Origin: Rhodospirillales bacterium
GTDB lineage: Bacteria; Pseudomonadota; Alphaproteobacteria; Rhodospirillales; UBA2165
Direction: 5' to 3'
Length of the DNA stretch: 64,000 nucleotides
NCBI GenBank assembly: GCA_022823235.1
Contig: JAJDXO010000043.1
Span: forward strand, 46,421-110,420
Positions 17,138 to 28,061 of the stretch are shown here, piece by piece. A model generated the notes under the pieces. That model had not been told where the DNA came from, made no database searches, and saw only the letters and a program-made list of their open reading frames with translations. Position numbers and translations under genes: made by a program. The number at the start of each line of letters is the position of its first letter. Position 1 is the first letter of the stretch.

Positions 17138-20100
17138 CGGCCCAGTCCCCGCAGAAATTCCTTCAGGACATCGTCGGCCCGCGGCTGCCGGTTCTGCTGC
17201 TGTTGAGGGGGCTGTTGCGGGCCCGGTTCCAGGGGTGTCGGTTCGTTTGGCGGCTGGGGCTCCCGGGTCCGCTGTTTGCCGCCCAATATGCCGGGAAGCA
17301 GCTGATCGACCACGGCGCCGACGCCCGGGTTCTTCTTTTTCAGTTTGTCGAGACCGGGAATGGCGATCCCGCCGGTGCCCGTCCCGCCGATTTTCAGCTT
17401 TACGTTCGGGGAATCGAGCCGGCCGGTGATCTCGAACGGCACCACCGGCGGCAGCCGGGTTTGCCGGGAAAGCAGGGCACCGAGCAGGTTCCGGTCCAGC
17501 CGCACCTCACCGGACGTCCGTACCCGCCAGTTGGGCAGATCGATGCTGCCCCGGGCGCTGCCGGAACCGGCCCCCGACGACAATTTCAGATCATCGAAGG
17601 AGGCAACCCCGGCGGCGACTTGAAACGTTGAAGCGACATCGGCAAGGCCGCCGCCCCGGCGCACGCCGAGCGCATTAAGGGGCTGCAGGATGCCGATGAC
17701 CGGTGCAAGCAGGCTCCCACGGCCTGCCCCCGCCGGATCAATCCCCTTGAGTTCGAAGCGGCCCTCGCCTGCCAATCCGGCAACGATGTCCGCGACCGAT
17801 CCGCCGGCGGAGGTCAGATCCGCCGCGAAGGTCAGCCGCCCGGCGTTGAGCGACGGCGAACCAAGGGCGCGCATGGCCGCGGGAAGTCCGAGATTTCGCA
17901 GATCGAGCCGTGCGGCGTACTTGCCGCTTTCCCCGGCACCGGCAATCCGCCCGCCGGCGGTCAGGGCGCCCCCGAAAATGCGGCCCGTCAGACGATCTGC
18001 GTTCAACACGCCGTTCTTGAGGGACGCCGCGAGATCAACGCCGCTCAGCGTATATTTGCCGAACGTCAAAGATTCCGACTTGAGGGTAATGTCGGCATCG
18101 GCAAGCCCAAGCGCGGAAAGATCGATGGCATCGGTGGAAAACCGTCCGCCGCCCGTGGCGATCCGGACCAGCAGTTGCCGAGGGTCGAAGTTCTCGGGGA
18201 TTCGGAACGCCGCGGGCCGGATCGGTTGCACGTCCGTTGGAGAAAGGGATGACCGGCGCTGCGCCGGCAGGAACCGGTCGATGTTTACGGCCCCGGTCCG
18301 CAAATCCATGGCGAGGGCCGGCCTCGGCCCGCTCAACTTGCCGGTCACGGCGCCCGATACGGAAATATCCGCCGCCACCCCTTTCAGGCCGCTGATCGAA
18401 ATGTCCGTCGGATTGCCCGCCACCTTGGCCGAAAGATCGATTTTCCCGAGCCGGCCCGACGGCGCGTACGAAAGCCCCGCGAGGCGCAAGAACCGCCGAA
18501 GATCGGAATGAACGACCCTGACCACGGCGTCGACGGCGGGAACATCGCCGAGCGCCGCGACGCGGCCGGAAAGTCTGGCTGCCCCCCGCGCCGCCTTGAG
18601 AGTCATATCGACCTCGAGATCGGCCGGCGCGCCATTGAGAGTTCCGGACAGGGATACCGCCCCCAACCGGGACGGCGGTATGGGCAATTGTGTTCCGGTC
18701 AGCTTCAATATCCTGGACAAATCCCTCGATCGCACATCGAGCGTCAGGTCTCGGAGCTTCGGATTCGGGTCGGGCCGGCCGGCCTCCAGGCCGGTGACGA
18801 CGCCCTTTGCATTTGCCGTAACGCCCGCGGCGTCGGCAATTCGAAGGTCGCGTACCGTCAGCGCCCCATCGAAAATCGTTGCATCGAGACGGAGATCGCG
18901 AATGGGAATTCGTTGAACCGTGAGCGCGCCGATCCGTGCCTTGATATTGGCGTCGATGCTGCTGAGGGCCGCCAGCGGCGCCAGGGGATTCGCCGGCGGC
19001 GGGGCCGCCGCCGCGCCGGCCGCCGCGCTGCCTGCACCCGCTTCCGGCGGCTTGGCGGCGGATCCGGGGCCGCCGAGATAGGGATCGACATTTAGCTTGT
19101 CGACCACAAGGTTTGCGCCCACGGCGAGTTTTTTCCGCAGCGCCAGGATCGCCCCGCCCTTTACACGGGTATTGTCGACCTGCAGATCAATTTCGCTGAG
19201 CCGGATTTCCTTGGGCGTGGCGCCGACCTTGCCGGCAAAAGCGAGCTTGCGAAGGCGATCCGCAGCCGCAGCCGGGGGCGCAACGCCAAGCCAGGTCAGC
19301 AGGGCGCGGAAGTCGTTGGTGGACATGTCGACGTTTCCGTCGAACGCCGGTACGCCGTCCTTGAGCGCGGCAAATCCAAACATGGCGAAATCGGAACCGC
19401 CGGGCAGCTGCGCGGACATCTGATTGACGGTGATCTCTCCCGCCGAGAGCGCGGCGTCGAATTTTGCCTCCCGTACCACGCCGTCGCGATAACCGATCGT
19501 TCCCACGGTGAGATTGACGGACGCATTGATGTTTTCGGGAATCGCAAGGGGCGCCCGCCTTCTCGGCGGCGCTATTTCCCGTGAGACCCTCGCCTCGCCG
19601 CGCGCCTGGGCGGCGGAATTCCCTTCGGCTGCGTCGGGGGCCGCCGGCTTGAGAAGCGACTCCACATCCAACCGGTTCACCGTCAGCTTGGCGTCCGCAT
19701 CGATCGATTCACCAAACGTGATATCCATCGCGCCGCTGCCTCGTATCCGGTCGAGAGTTAGGTCAAGTCCGGAGACCGACACGGCGTCGGCGGCCGCCGC
19801 GACGTCCGCTTTGAGCGCAAACCGGCGGGACAGAATTTCCGGCAGGCGCGCACCCCCGCCCAGCGCGGCCGCAAACCCGGTGAGATTTGCCCCGCCGACG
19901 GTGATTTTACCTTTGAACCGGGGCTCGGTCGGGAGGCCGGCAAGGGCACCGCTCATTCGGGTCCTCACGTCTCCCGGGATAATCCGGACGTCAGCCGAAA
20001 TCGGCGCCGTCCGGCCCCGGATGAGCGCCCCCAACGAAATCTTGTAACTCAATGGAATGCCGCGGGCGATCAGACTGCCGGTGGCTTCCAGGGGACCGGT

Positions 20101-20700
20101 CAGCGAAGCGGCATTCAAGCGCCCGTTGATGTCCTCGATAAGCTCGGTTCGGCCGGAGCCGTCATCCCGGAAGATGACCGTGCCCTTTTCAATGACGAAG
20201 TCGTCGACCACCACGGAAGGGCGCGCGGCCGGTCCCGGAGGCGTGTCGGCGGGACGGCCGCCGGTATCTCCCGGCGGCGCGGCTTCAGGCGGTGAAAACA
20301 CCATATTGGTGCGGCCGTCGGCAAAGACCTGTATGTCGATGGTGGGCTCCTCGAGGCGGACCGATTCGACCTGAACGTTGCCGCCGAGCAGCGGCAGCAG
20401 CGCCACCCGGACATCCAGGGATTTGAGGGCAACCATGTCGGCGGACGCGGCCCCCTCCACATTGGCAACCCGGACATCGTCGACCCGGAGCGTCGGCGTG
20501 GGCAGCACCGACACGGCTATATCGCCGCGGAGCTCCAGATGCCGGCCCGTATTGTCCTTGACCAGCTTGACGATTTTGTCTTTGGCCAGCTGGACGATTT
20601 CGGGCGTGCGTTCGTTCCAATCGATAGCGCCCGGCACAATGAGAACGGCGGCGATTACGGCCAAAACCAAACCGGCAAGGACGGCGGCGGCAATCTTCAT
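17134..20700 (-). CDS. AsmA family protein
   Basis: A very large envelope protein, 1188 residues from the start chosen. It begins with a signal anchor (MKIAAAVLAGLVLAVIAAVLIV), then an AsmA N-terminal domain (LRGDIAVSVLPTPTLRVDDVRVAN), a long series of repeated beta-strand units, and an AsmA C-terminal domain around RLDLRNLGLPAAMRALG to GRGSLLAPVIGILQPLNALG. The tail is Pro/Gln-rich. AsmA/TamB-like proteins form long hydrophobic grooves thought to carry phospholipids between inner and outer membrane. The ATG at 20700 has GGGAAGGGA upstream; an in-frame start 20 codons earlier is less likely. Confidence 0.85.
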   Translation of the reverse strand: MKIAAAVLAGLVLAVIAAVLIVPGAIDWNERTPEIVQLAKDKIVKLVKDNTGRHLELRGDIAVSVLPTPTLRVDDVRVANVEGAASADMVALKSLDVRVALLPLLGGNVQVESVRLEEPTIDIQVFADGRTNMVFSPPEAAPPGDTGGRPADTPPGPAARPSVVVDDFVIEKGTVIFRDDGSGRTELIEDINGRLNAASLTGPLEATGSLIARGIPLSYKISLGALIRGRTAPISADVRIIPGDVRTRMSGALAGLPTEPRFKGKITVGGANLTGFAAALGGGARLPEILSRRFALKADVAAAADAVSVSGLDLTLDRIRGSGAMDITFGESIDADAKLTVNRLDVESLLKPAAPDAAEGNSAAQARGEARVSREIAPPRRRAPLAIPENINASVNLTVGTIGYRDGVVREAKFDAALSAGEITVNQMSAQLPGGSDFAMFGFAALKDGVPAFDGNVDMSTNDFRALLTWLGVAPPAAAADRLRKLAFAGKVGATPKEIRLSEIDLQVDNTRVKGGAILALRKKLAVGANLVVDKLNVDPYLGGPGSAAKPPEAGAGSAAAGAAAAPPPANPLAPLAALSSIDANIKARIGALTVQRIPIRDLRLDATIFDGALTVRDLRIADAAGVTANAKGVVTGLEAGRPDPNPKLRDLTLDVRSRDLSRILKLTGTQLPIPPSRLGAVSLSGTLNGAPADLEVDMTLKAARGAARLSGRVAALGDVPAVDAVVRVVHSDLRRFLRLAGLSYAPSGRLGKIDLSAKVAGNPTDISISGLKGVAADISVSGAVTGKLSGPRPALAMDLRTGAVNIDRFLPAQRRSSLSPTDVQPIRPAAFRIPENFDPRQLLVRIATGGGRFSTDAIDLSALGLADADITLKSESLTFGKYTLSGVDLAASLKNGVLNADRLTGRIFGGALTAGGRIAGAGESGKYAARLDLRNLGLPAAMRALGSPSLNAGRLTFAADLTSAGGSVADIVAGLAGEGRFELKGIDPAGAGRGSLLAPVIGILQPLNALGVRRGGGLADVASTFQVAAGVASFDDLKLSSGAGSGSARGSIDLPNWRVRTSGEVRLDRNLLGALLSRQTRLPPVVPFEITGRLDSPNVKLKIGGTGTGGIAIPGLDKLKKKNPGVGAVVDQLLPGILGGKQRTREPQPPNEPTPLEPGPQQPPQQQQNRQPRADDVLKEFLRGLGR

Positions 20701-20893
20701 TATGGGGTCCCTTCCCAAGACAGCCCGGCCCAGACGGCGCAACCGGCTGTTCGTTCTCATGCGGAGGACGGTTTGAGTGTAGATAAACCGCCGGGTTCAA
20801 GCAATTTCAATCGCCGGTAGTCGGCGCCCGGTCATGCCGGTGCGGCGACGGGCGATTGTGTCGGTTTGTTGCGGCGACTATCGTGCCCCCGAC

Positions 20894-22141
20894 ATGTGGC
20901 GCGCCCTCCACCATCGTGATTTCGCCCTTTACGCGGCCGGCGGATTTGTCTCGAACGTCGGCCTGTGGTTTCAGCGCGTCGGTGTCCAATGGCTGGTCTG
21001 GTCGCTAACCGGTTCGCTGAGCCTCGTGGCAACGGTGGCGCTGATCGAAGCGGCTTGTTTTCTGGCCAGCGTTCCGTTTTTCGGCGCTGTCTCCGACCGC
21101 TACGACCGGCTGTTGCTGGGCCGAATCGCACAAGTCTTCCTGATGGGCCTCGCCGCGATCCTGGCGGTCCTCACCATTCTCGATTTCATGACCATACTCC
21201 TGCTGATGGTCCTGATGGGCTTGGCCGGCTTCTTCGAGGCGCTGTGGTCGCCGGTCCGGCTGGCCATGGCGCCGAGCCTCGTGCCCCGGAACGATCTGCC
21301 TTCGGCAATCGGCATCGGATCCATCCTGTTCAACCTGGCCCAGTTCGTCGGCCCCGCATTGGGCGCCGTCATCATTGCCGCATTCACCCTCGATCACGAA
21401 GGCATCGGCTGGCTGTTTGCACTCAACGCATTCAGCTTTCTCGGCTACCTCATCGTCCTGCTGTTTATCCGTTTGAGGCACGACGAGGTCGGGTCCCGCC
21501 CCAGATCGAATTTCGTTGCCGATCTCAGGGAGGGCATCCTCTACATCCTGACCAAGAAAGAGCTCGGGCTGTTCTTTATCCTCATCGTCGCGACGATGAT
21601 ATTCATGCGTTCGTACCGGGAGAGCCTGACGGCAATCGCGGACGGTATCTACGCCATGGAAGAGCTCGGGTTCGGGATTATGCAATCCGCTTCCGGCGCC
21701 GGTGCGATCATCGGTTCGATCATGGTCGCCAAGGTCAACCGGGTAAGCGGCATGGTGCGATTGCTGTTTATCGCGGCGTTGCTGGCCGGCCTCCTCCATC
21801 TCGCTCTGTCGGCCACCGGCTCGTTTTGGATCGCGGCGATTATTGTCGGGGGCATCAGCGCATTCGGATCCTACATCGGAATCGGCGGCCAACTGGTCGT
21901 GCAAAACTCCATCGACGGGTCGTTGCGCGGGCGGGTCATGTCGCTGTGGAGCATGAACCTGCGGGGAGGGCCCGCGGCGGGCGCGTGGTTATGGGGGCTC
22001 GGGGACAAATTCTGGGCGCTTCAGTCGGTCATCGCCGTCAGCACGGTCGTTTATCTGTTGATCCTGGGCGCCCTGCTGCCGCGCCTGCGGGGGATTGCGG
22101 CGGTCATGGAGCGTCCATCCGACGAAACGGCTAGCCGATGA
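20894..22141 (+). CDS. MFS transporter, EntS-like
   Basis: A 415-residue inner-membrane transporter of the major facilitator superfamily, MFS_3/EntS branch, with about 12 hydrophobic helices. Recognisable parts are HHRDFALYAAGGFVSNVGLWFQRVGVQWLV at the N-terminus, GAVSDRYDRLLLGRI (loop 2-3 motif A), ALWSPVRLAMAPSLVP and SLRGRVMSLWSMNL (motif A repeat in the second half). Substrate unknown; relatives export siderophores or drugs. ATG 20894 is the start nearest to the family N-terminus, though no good ribosome-binding site is visible. The 3' end overlaps the convergent oxoprolinase gene by 11 bases. Confidence 0.85.
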   Translation: MWRALHHRDFALYAAGGFVSNVGLWFQRVGVQWLVWSLTGSLSLVATVALIEAACFLASVPFFGAVSDRYDRLLLGRIAQVFLMGLAAILAVLTILDFMTILLLMVLMGLAGFFEALWSPVRLAMAPSLVPRNDLPSAIGIGSILFNLAQFVGPALGAVIIAAFTLDHEGIGWLFALNAFSFLGYLIVLLFIRLRHDEVGSRPRSNFVADLREGILYILTKKELGLFFILIVATMIFMRSYRESLTAIADGIYAMEELGFGIMQSASGAGAIIGSIMVAKVNRVSGMVRLLFIAALLAGLLHLALSATGSFWIAAIIVGGISAFGSYIGIGGQLVVQNSIDGSLRGRVMSLWSMNLRGGPAAGAWLWGLGDKFWALQSVIAVSTVVYLLILGALLPRLRGIAAVMERPSDETASR

Positions 22142-25100
22142 ACCCATACCCGCCCCCGCCGGGCGTCTCGATGACGAATACGTCACCCGGCCGCATTTCG
22201 GTCGAATCGCAGGGTCCAAGCTCGTCGATACGGCCCGATGCCCGTTCGACGTAGTTCCGGCCCGCTTCGCCCGGGCTGCCGCCGGCCAGTCCGAACGGCT
22301 GAACCGTCCGGGAGCCGGACAGGATGGCGGCGGTCATCGGTTCCAAGAACCGGATTTTCCGAATGACGCCGTCACCGCCCCAATGCCTGCCCGCGCCGCC
22401 CGAACCCGGCCGCAGGGAAAACCTTTCCAGAATCACGGGAAACCGCCACTCCAGCACCTCGGGGTCGGTCAGGCGGGTGTTGGTCATGTGGGTATGGACC
22501 GCGCTCGCCCCGTCGAAATCTGGACCGGCGCCGGCGCCGCCGCAGATCGTTTCGTAATACTGGTAGCGCTCGTCGCCGAAGGTGAAATTGTTCATGGTGC
22601 TTTGAGCCGACGCCATGGCGCGGGCCGCCCCGAACAGGACATCGGTAATGCGCTGCGAGGTTTCCACGTTTCCCGCCACCACCGCCGCGGGGTAGCGGGG
22701 GCTGAGCAGCGACCCTTCGGGAATGATGAGGTCGATGGGTTCCAGACAGCCGTCGTTCAACGGAATGTCATCGTCGACCAGGCATCTGAACACATAGAGG
22801 ACGGCCGCCCGGCAAACCGCCGAAGGCGCATTGAAGTTGGTCTCCGACTGGGAAGACGTGCCGGTGAAATCGACCGTCGCGCGGCGCCGGGACCTGTCCA
22901 CTGAAATCGCCACCTTGATGGTCCCGCCATTGTCGAGATTTCGCGCGAAATCTCCGTCGGGCAGCCGGTCGAGCACCCGGCGCACGGCTTCCGCCGCATT
23001 GTCCTTGACGTGCCGCATATAGGCCTGAACGACCTTGATGCCGAAATGGCCGATCATTGAGCGTATTTCCGCGGCGCCGCGTTCATTGGCGGCGATTTGG
23101 GCGCGAAAATCGGCGATATTCTGGTCGGGGTTGCGGGACGGATAGGCACCGCTCTCCAGGAGTTCGCGCGCTTCCCGTTCCAGAAACCGGCCGCCCGCCA
23201 CCAATTGAAAGTTGTCGATCAGCACGCCTTCCTCTTCGACGGACCGGCTGTCGGGGGGCATGGAGCCCGGCGTCGTCCCGCCGATATCGGCGTGATGGCC
23301 CCGCGACGCGACGTAGAACAGGATTTCCGGGCCGGCTTCATCGAACACCGGGGTAACCACCGTGATGTCGGGAAGATGGGTGCCGCCGTTGTAAGGCGCA
23401 TTCAGGACATAGACATCGCCCGGCTTCATCGCGCCGTTTCGCGCACGGATGATCGTGGCGACGCTCTCCCCCATGGAGCCGAGGTGAACCGGCAGATGCG
23501 GCGCGTTGGCGACCAGACCGCCGGCGGCATCGAAAAGCGCGCACGAAAAATCGAACCGCTCCTTGATGTTCACCGACGTGGCCGTGTTGGCGAGGACGGC
23601 GCCCATCTGTTCGGCGATGGACATGAACAGGTTGTTGAACAATTCGAGCATCACCGGATCGGCGTCCGTCCCCACGGCAGCGCCGGCTTCCCGGGGGGAC
23701 GCGCGAGTCAAGATGAGGTGGCCGAACCGGTTGACGTCCAGGCTCCAGCCGGGCTCGACGACCGTGGTCGCGTTTTCCTCGACGATGATCGCCGGGCCCT
23801 CGATTTTTTGGCCGGCCGCAAGCGTCTCCCGCGCAAATAACGGCACGTCCCGGGCTCTCCCGCCGGTGAACACGGCGACGTTCTCGAGGGCGTCCGGCGC
23901 GCCCGCGGCGGCACCGGACGCCGCGGCGTGTTCCGCGATCCGTTCCTCGGCGCCGGCAGCCTCGACGCGCACCGCCTCGATGATCAGCGGCCGGCCGCCG
24001 TCGACGAAACCGAATTGCCGGCGGTGGAGAGCATCGAACGCGCCGCGCAATTCGGAAAAGCCCGCCAACGGCACCTCGAGCGCGGTGTCGGTGCCGGTAT
24101 AGCGAAGCGCGGCGGTGATCGATGTTTGAATATTCTCTTCCGCGATGCCCTGACCCGCGAGTTCGGCGACCGCCTCCCGGACCAGGGGACGGACGGCGGC
24201 AACAAGCCGGCCGGCGGTTCGTTCGGACAACTCTTCCTCGACGGCCAATGCCCGGAGCGCCCGGACCTCGGCGAGGCCCATACCGTAGGCCGAAAGCACC
24301 CCCGCCAACGGATGAATCTGAATGCGCTCGATGCCCAGCGCGTCGGCAACGCCGCACGCATGCTGACCGCCGGCGCCGCCGAAGCAATTGAGCGTATATT
24401 CGGTGACGTCGTAGCCCCGCTGCACCGAGATCTTCTTGATCGCGTTCGCCATATTCTCGACGGCGATGGTCAGGAATCCCTCGGCGGTCTCCTCGGGGCC
24501 CAGTTGCCGTCCGGTTGCGGTCCCGATCTCGCCCGCCAACGTCTCGAACTTCCTTCGAACAATGTCCAGGTCCAGCGGCCCATCGCCGCCGGGACCGAAA
24601 ATTTCGGGGAAATGACGGGCCTGCAGCCGGCCGAGGAGCAGGTTGGCGTCGGTCACCGTGAGCGGGCCGCCCTTGCCGTAACAGGCGGGGCCGGGATTTG
24701 CGCCCGCCGATTCCGGCCCGACTCGGAATCGGGCCCCGTCGAACCGGAGGATCGACCCGCCGCCCGCCGCCACGGTGTAAATGCTCATCATCGGCACGCG
24801 CATCCTTACGCCGGCGACGACGGTTTCGAACGACCGCTCCAACGCGCCGGCGAAATGACTGACATCCGTGGACGTGCCGCCCATGTCGAAGCCGATGATC
24901 TTTTCGAAGCCCGCCATGCCGGCGGTCGCGACGGCGCCGACCACGCCGCCCGCCGGTCCGGAGAGGATGCTGTCTTTTCCCTGGAACAGGGATGCGTCCG
25001 TCAGGCCGCCGTTCGACTGCATGAACATGGTTCGCACCCCCGGCAGGGCGGTCGAAACCCGGTCGACGTATCGCCGCAGGATCGGCGACAGATAGGCGTC

Positions 25101-25748
25101 GACGGCGGTGGTGTCGCCCCGGGACACGAACTTCATCAACGGACTGACCTGGTGAGATGCGGAGATCTGGGTGAATCCCGCCTCCCGTGCGAGGCCCGTC
25201 ACCCGCGCCTCGTGGTCCGGATAGCGGTATCCGTGCATGAAGACGATGGCGACGGAACGAATGCCGTCACCGAAAGCGGCGGCCAGGGCTTCGCGCGCGA
25301 GACCCTCATCCAACGGCTCCAGTTCGTTGCCGCGGGCGTCCATGCGGCCGGGAATCTCCGCCACCCGGCAATAGACCTGCTCCGGGAGTTCGATATGAAG
25401 GGCGAAGAGGCGGGGGCGGTTCTGATAGCCGATCCGCAGCGCATCGGCGAAACCCCGGTTGGTTACGAGCAAGGTCGGCTCGCCCGTCCGCTCGAGGAGC
25501 GCATTGGTGGCCACGGTCGTTCCCATCTTGACCGCCGCGATATCGGAAACCGGAATTTCGTCGCCGGTTCCCACCCGAAGCGCGCGCCGGATACCCTCGA
25601 TTGCCGCGTCCGGGTACCGGCCGGGGTCCTCGGAGAGCAGCTTCAGCGCCGAAAGTTCACCTTCCGGCGAGCGCGCCACCACGTCGGTGAAGGTGCCGCC
25701 CCGGTCGATCCAAAACTGCCATCCGGGTATTCCGGCGTTCCCGCTCAC
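22131..25748 (-). CDS. 5-oxoprolinase / hydantoinase, HyuA-HyuB fusion
   Basis: A 1205-residue ATP-dependent hydrolase combining both subunits, as in 5-oxoprolinase (opens 5-oxo-L-proline to glutamate). HyuA half: [14 protein letters not shown] (12-25), [33 protein letters not shown] and [13 protein letters not shown] (actin-like ATPase motifs). HyuB half from about residue 690: [62 protein letters not shown], and the end ETPGGGGYG. The start is GTG 25748 with GGGGGACGG upstream. The exact substrate (oxoproline or hydantoin) is not decided by sequence alone. Confidence 0.9.
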   Translation of the reverse strand: MSGNAGIPGWQFWIDRGGTFTDVVARSPEGELSALKLLSEDPGRYPDAAIEGIRRALRVGTGDEIPVSDIAAVKMGTTVATNALLERTGEPTLLVTNRGFADALRIGYQNRPRLFALHIELPEQVYCRVAEIPGRMDARGNELEPLDEGLAREALAAAFGDGIRSVAIVFMHGYRYPDHEARVTGLAREAGFTQISASHQVSPLMKFVSRGDTTAVDAYLSPILRRYVDRVSTALPGVRTMFMQSNGGLTDASLFQGKDSILSGPAGGVVGAVATAGMAGFEKIIGFDMGGTSTDVSHFAGALERSFETVVAGVRMRVPMMSIYTVAAGGGSILRFDGARFRVGPESAGANPGPACYGKGGPLTVTDANLLLGRLQARHFPEIFGPGGDGPLDLDIVRRKFETLAGEIGTATGRQLGPEETAEGFLTIAVENMANAIKKISVQRGYDVTEYTLNCFGGAGGQHACGVADALGIERIQIHPLAGVLSAYGMGLAEVRALRALAVEEELSERTAGRLVAAVRPLVREAVAELAGQGIAEENIQTSITAALRYTGTDTALEVPLAGFSELRGAFDALHRRQFGFVDGGRPLIIEAVRVEAAGAEERIAEHAAASGAAAGAPDALENVAVFTGGRARDVPLFARETLAAGQKIEGPAIIVEENATTVVEPGWSLDVNRFGHLILTRASPREAGAAVGTDADPVMLELFNNLFMSIAEQMGAVLANTATSVNIKERFDFSCALFDAAGGLVANAPHLPVHLGSMGESVATIIRARNGAMKPGDVYVLNAPYNGGTHLPDITVVTPVFDEAGPEILFYVASRGHHADIGGTTPGSMPPDSRSVEEEGVLIDNFQLVAGGRFLEREARELLESGAYPSRNPDQNIADFRAQIAANERGAAEIRSMIGHFGIKVVQAYMRHVKDNAAEAVRRVLDRLPDGDFARNLDNGGTIKVAISVDRSRRRATVDFTGTSSQSETNFNAPSAVCRAAVLYVFRCLVDDDIPLNDGCLEPIDLIIPEGSLLSPRYPAAVVAGNVETSQRITDVLFGAARAMASAQSTMNNFTFGDERYQYYETICGGAGAGPDFDGASAVHTHMTNTRLTDPEVLEWRFPVILERFSLRPGSGGAGRHWGGDGVIRKIRFLEPMTAAILSGSRTVQPFGLAGGSPGEAGRNYVERASGRIDELGPCDSTEMRPGDVFVIETPGGGGYGFIG

Positions 25749-25893
25749 GTCGATCCGTCCCCCAATCCAGGATTCCGCACGATGGTCATAAGTATTTCTG
25801 GTGGATTTTCATGGGTTGACCAAGAAGTTTCAAACCGGGCGGGCGATCAGGCATGGATTGCGGGCGGACGGCAGGGAGACTAGGTTCATTGAA

Positions 25894-26691
25894 ATGACGC
25901 GATGGAAGTCCATAACCCTCGTCGTTGCAGGATTAATTGTCGCCGGAACGGCAGCAGGCGCGGTGATGTCAGGAAATGCCCCAAGGGATTGGCGGACGGC
26001 CAGCCACGAGCCGGTCGGGCTGGCGCCCGATCCGGCGACCACGCCCGAGGCCGTCGTCCAGGTCTATGCGGCGCGCGCCTGGGGCTGGCGCGGCTATTTC
26101 GGCGTTCATTCCTGGATCGCGGTCAAACCGGCCAACGCCGCCGAGTTCACCGTCTACGAGGTCATCGGTTGGCGTTTGCGCTGGGGCGATACGGCGGTCG
26201 CCGTGCGCAGCCGGGATGCGGATGCCCGCTGGTTCGGCGCCGAGCCGGACCTGTTGGCCGACCTGCGCGGCAGCGGCGTCGACGAGATCATCCGGGATAT
26301 CGACGCCGCGTCGCGATCCTACCCGTACGCGGCCCGCTACCGGGCGTGGCCGGGTCCCAACTCCAACACGTTCACCGCCCACATCGCGCGGGAAGTTCCC
26401 GCGCTCAAGCTGGATCTGCCGCCGACGGCGATCGGCAAGGATTTCCTCGGCGGCCGGATAATTTCCAAAGCGCCGGGCGGCAGCGGCTTCCAGTTCAACC
26501 TGTTCGGAGTCTTCGGCGTTCTGGCGGGCATCGAGGAAGGCCTGGAATTCAATTTGCTCGGGCTGACATTCGGGGTGGATGCAACCGATCCGGCGCTGAA
26601 ACTGCCCTTTGCCGGCCGGATAGGCTCGAATGGACCCGCGCGGCCCCGAATCATCGAAGCCCCCGCCCGACAACCGGAAAGCTCCCTCTAG
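25894..26691 (+). CDS. DUF3750 family protein
   Basis: A 265-residue protein with an N-terminal signal anchor (WKSITLVVAGLIVAGTAAGAVM). The body has the DUF3750 pattern: VVQVYAARAWGWRGYFGVHSWIAVK, YEVIGWRLRW, PYAARYRAWPGPNSNTFTAHIAREVP and FQFNLFGVFGVLAGIEEGLEFNLLGL. The conserved His/Trp and NSNTF pattern recalls amidase-like periplasmic proteins, but no activity is known. ATG 25894 begins at the membrane anchor; an upstream in-frame ATG (25801) adds a region that does not look coding. Confidence 0.8.
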   Translation: MTRWKSITLVVAGLIVAGTAAGAVMSGNAPRDWRTASHEPVGLAPDPATTPEAVVQVYAARAWGWRGYFGVHSWIAVKPANAAEFTVYEVIGWRLRWGDTAVAVRSRDADARWFGAEPDLLADLRGSGVDEIIRDIDAASRSYPYAARYRAWPGPNSNTFTAHIAREVPALKLDLPPTAIGKDFLGGRIISKAPGGSGFQFNLFGVFGVLAGIEEGLEFNLLGLTFGVDATDPALKLPFAGRIGSNGPARPRIIEAPARQPESSL

Positions 26692-26816
26692 GGTCCGGAC
26701 CAATATCCGAATTACGAGACGATCCGTTCCAATATTCCAGGGATCAGGTATTTGACTTGCCGCCGCAGGGCGCGCTGACTAACGTTTTTTGACGACAACC
26801 GATGGAGCGGCGCAAA

Positions 26817-27311
26817 ATGAGCAAGACCTTGTATCTGGCCAATCCCTACGGGTTTTCGGAACAGCAGCGCGCGGGGCCGCTGGCCGAGCTTGCGGCGGCC
26901 CTGGAGGCGGCCGGCGCGGAGGTGTGGGAGCCTTTCGCCCGCAACAATCAGATCGACCGGGCGAGCCCCGGTTGGGCCTACCGGATCGGACAGGCCGATC
27001 TCCGCGACGTGCGCGACGCCGACGGGATATTCGCGGTGGTCAACGGCTGTCCGCCGGACGAAGGGGTGATGGTGGAGCTCGGCATGGCGATCGCCTGGGA
27101 AAAGCCCGTGTTTCTGTTCCGGGACGATTTCCGTCGCTGTACCGACTCCGAGGCGTATCCGCTGAACCTGATGGTGTTCGCCGGTTTGCCGGAGGCGGGC
27201 TGGGAAGCCTATTGGTACGGTTCGGTGGAGGAGATCGCCGATCCGGGCAAGGCGCTCGCGGGGTGGTTGAATGACGGCGGGCCTGCCGCCGAAACCGGAG
27301 GCCGGTCATGA
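26817..27311 (+). CDS. Nucleoside 2-deoxyribosyltransferase-like protein
   Basis: A 164-residue cytoplasmic protein of the nucleoside 2-deoxyribosyltransferase family, which moves deoxyribose between bases or hydrolyses deoxynucleotides. Motifs: [14 protein letters not shown] (start strand and loop), [21 protein letters not shown], the catalytic-Glu segment [18 protein letters not shown], then [12 protein letters not shown] 26817 is preferred because GGAG lies nine bases upstream; an ATG five codons earlier is possible. The stop overlaps the next start by ATGA (27308-27311), so the TerB-DnaJ gene is translationally coupled. Confidence 0.85.
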   Translation: MSKTLYLANPYGFSEQQRAGPLAELAAALEAAGAEVWEPFARNNQIDRASPGWAYRIGQADLRDVRDADGIFAVVNGCPPDEGVMVELGMAIAWEKPVFLFRDDFRRCTDSEAYPLNLMVFAGLPEAGWEAYWYGSVEEIADPGKALAGWLNDGGPAAETGGRS

Positions 27312-28045
27312 GCATATGGGGGAAAGTCATCGGCGGCGTGGCGGGGTTTGCGCTTGGCGGACCGATCGGCGCGCTCCTGGGCGCGGCCGCCGGCCACGCC
27401 ATGGACCGGGCCCGGGCCGGTCAACGCCTCTCCGGCCCGGCCTCGCAGCAGGCCAGGCAGTCGGCGGTGGCGGTTGCCGTGATCGTTCTCGGCGCCAAGA
27501 TGGCCAAGGCCGACGGCCGGGTAACCCGCGACGAAATCGAGGCCTTCAAGACGGTGTTCCAAATTCCCGCCGGCGACATGGGCGACGTCGGCCGCCTGTT
27601 CAACGAGGCGCGGCGCGACGCGGAGGGCTTCGAGCCCTATGCCGAGCAGCTGGGCGCCATGTTCGCCCGCGAACCGCAGGTCCTGGAGGGCGTCCTGGGC
27701 GGATTGATGCATGTGGCCCTTGCCGACGGCGTCGTCCACCCGAAGGAGATCGAATTTCTCCAAAAGGTGAGCGCGTCGTTCGGCTTCTCGGCTGACGATT
27801 TCGAACGCATTCGCGCGACCCACATGGGATCCGACGAAGCCGACCCCTACGAGATTCTGGGTGTCCGGCGGGAGGCGGACGAAGCGGAGATCAAGGCGGC
27901 CTACCGCAAGCTGATCAGGGAGTATCATCCCGATACCCTGATCGCCCAGGGCCTGCCGCAGGAATTCATCGATGTGGCGAACGAAAAGATGGCGGCGATC
28001 AACGCGGCCTATGAGAAGGTCGAAAAACTACGGTCCCTGCCTTAG
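27308..28045 (+). CDS. TerB-DnaJ co-chaperone, DjlA-like
   Basis: A 245-residue DjlA-type protein. Residues 8-30 are a Gly/Ala-rich membrane segment ([22 protein letters not shown]), residues 50-170 a TerB-like helical domain ([37 protein letters not shown]), and residues 180-240 a J domain with the HPD motif at 207-209 that stimulates DnaK. Anchored at the inner membrane. It overlaps the deoxyribosyltransferase gene by four bases and is followed 16 bases later by an amidase, which suggests one transcript. Confidence 0.9.
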   Translation: MSIWGKVIGGVAGFALGGPIGALLGAAAGHAMDRARAGQRLSGPASQQARQSAVAVAVIVLGAKMAKADGRVTRDEIEAFKTVFQIPAGDMGDVGRLFNEARRDAEGFEPYAEQLGAMFAREPQVLEGVLGGLMHVALADGVVHPKEIEFLQKVSASFGFSADDFERIRATHMGSDEADPYEILGVRREADEAEIKAAYRKLIREYHPDTLIAQGLPQEFIDVANEKMAAINAAYEKVEKLRSLP

Positions 28046-28061
28046 CCGAGGAGCCCCCAAG

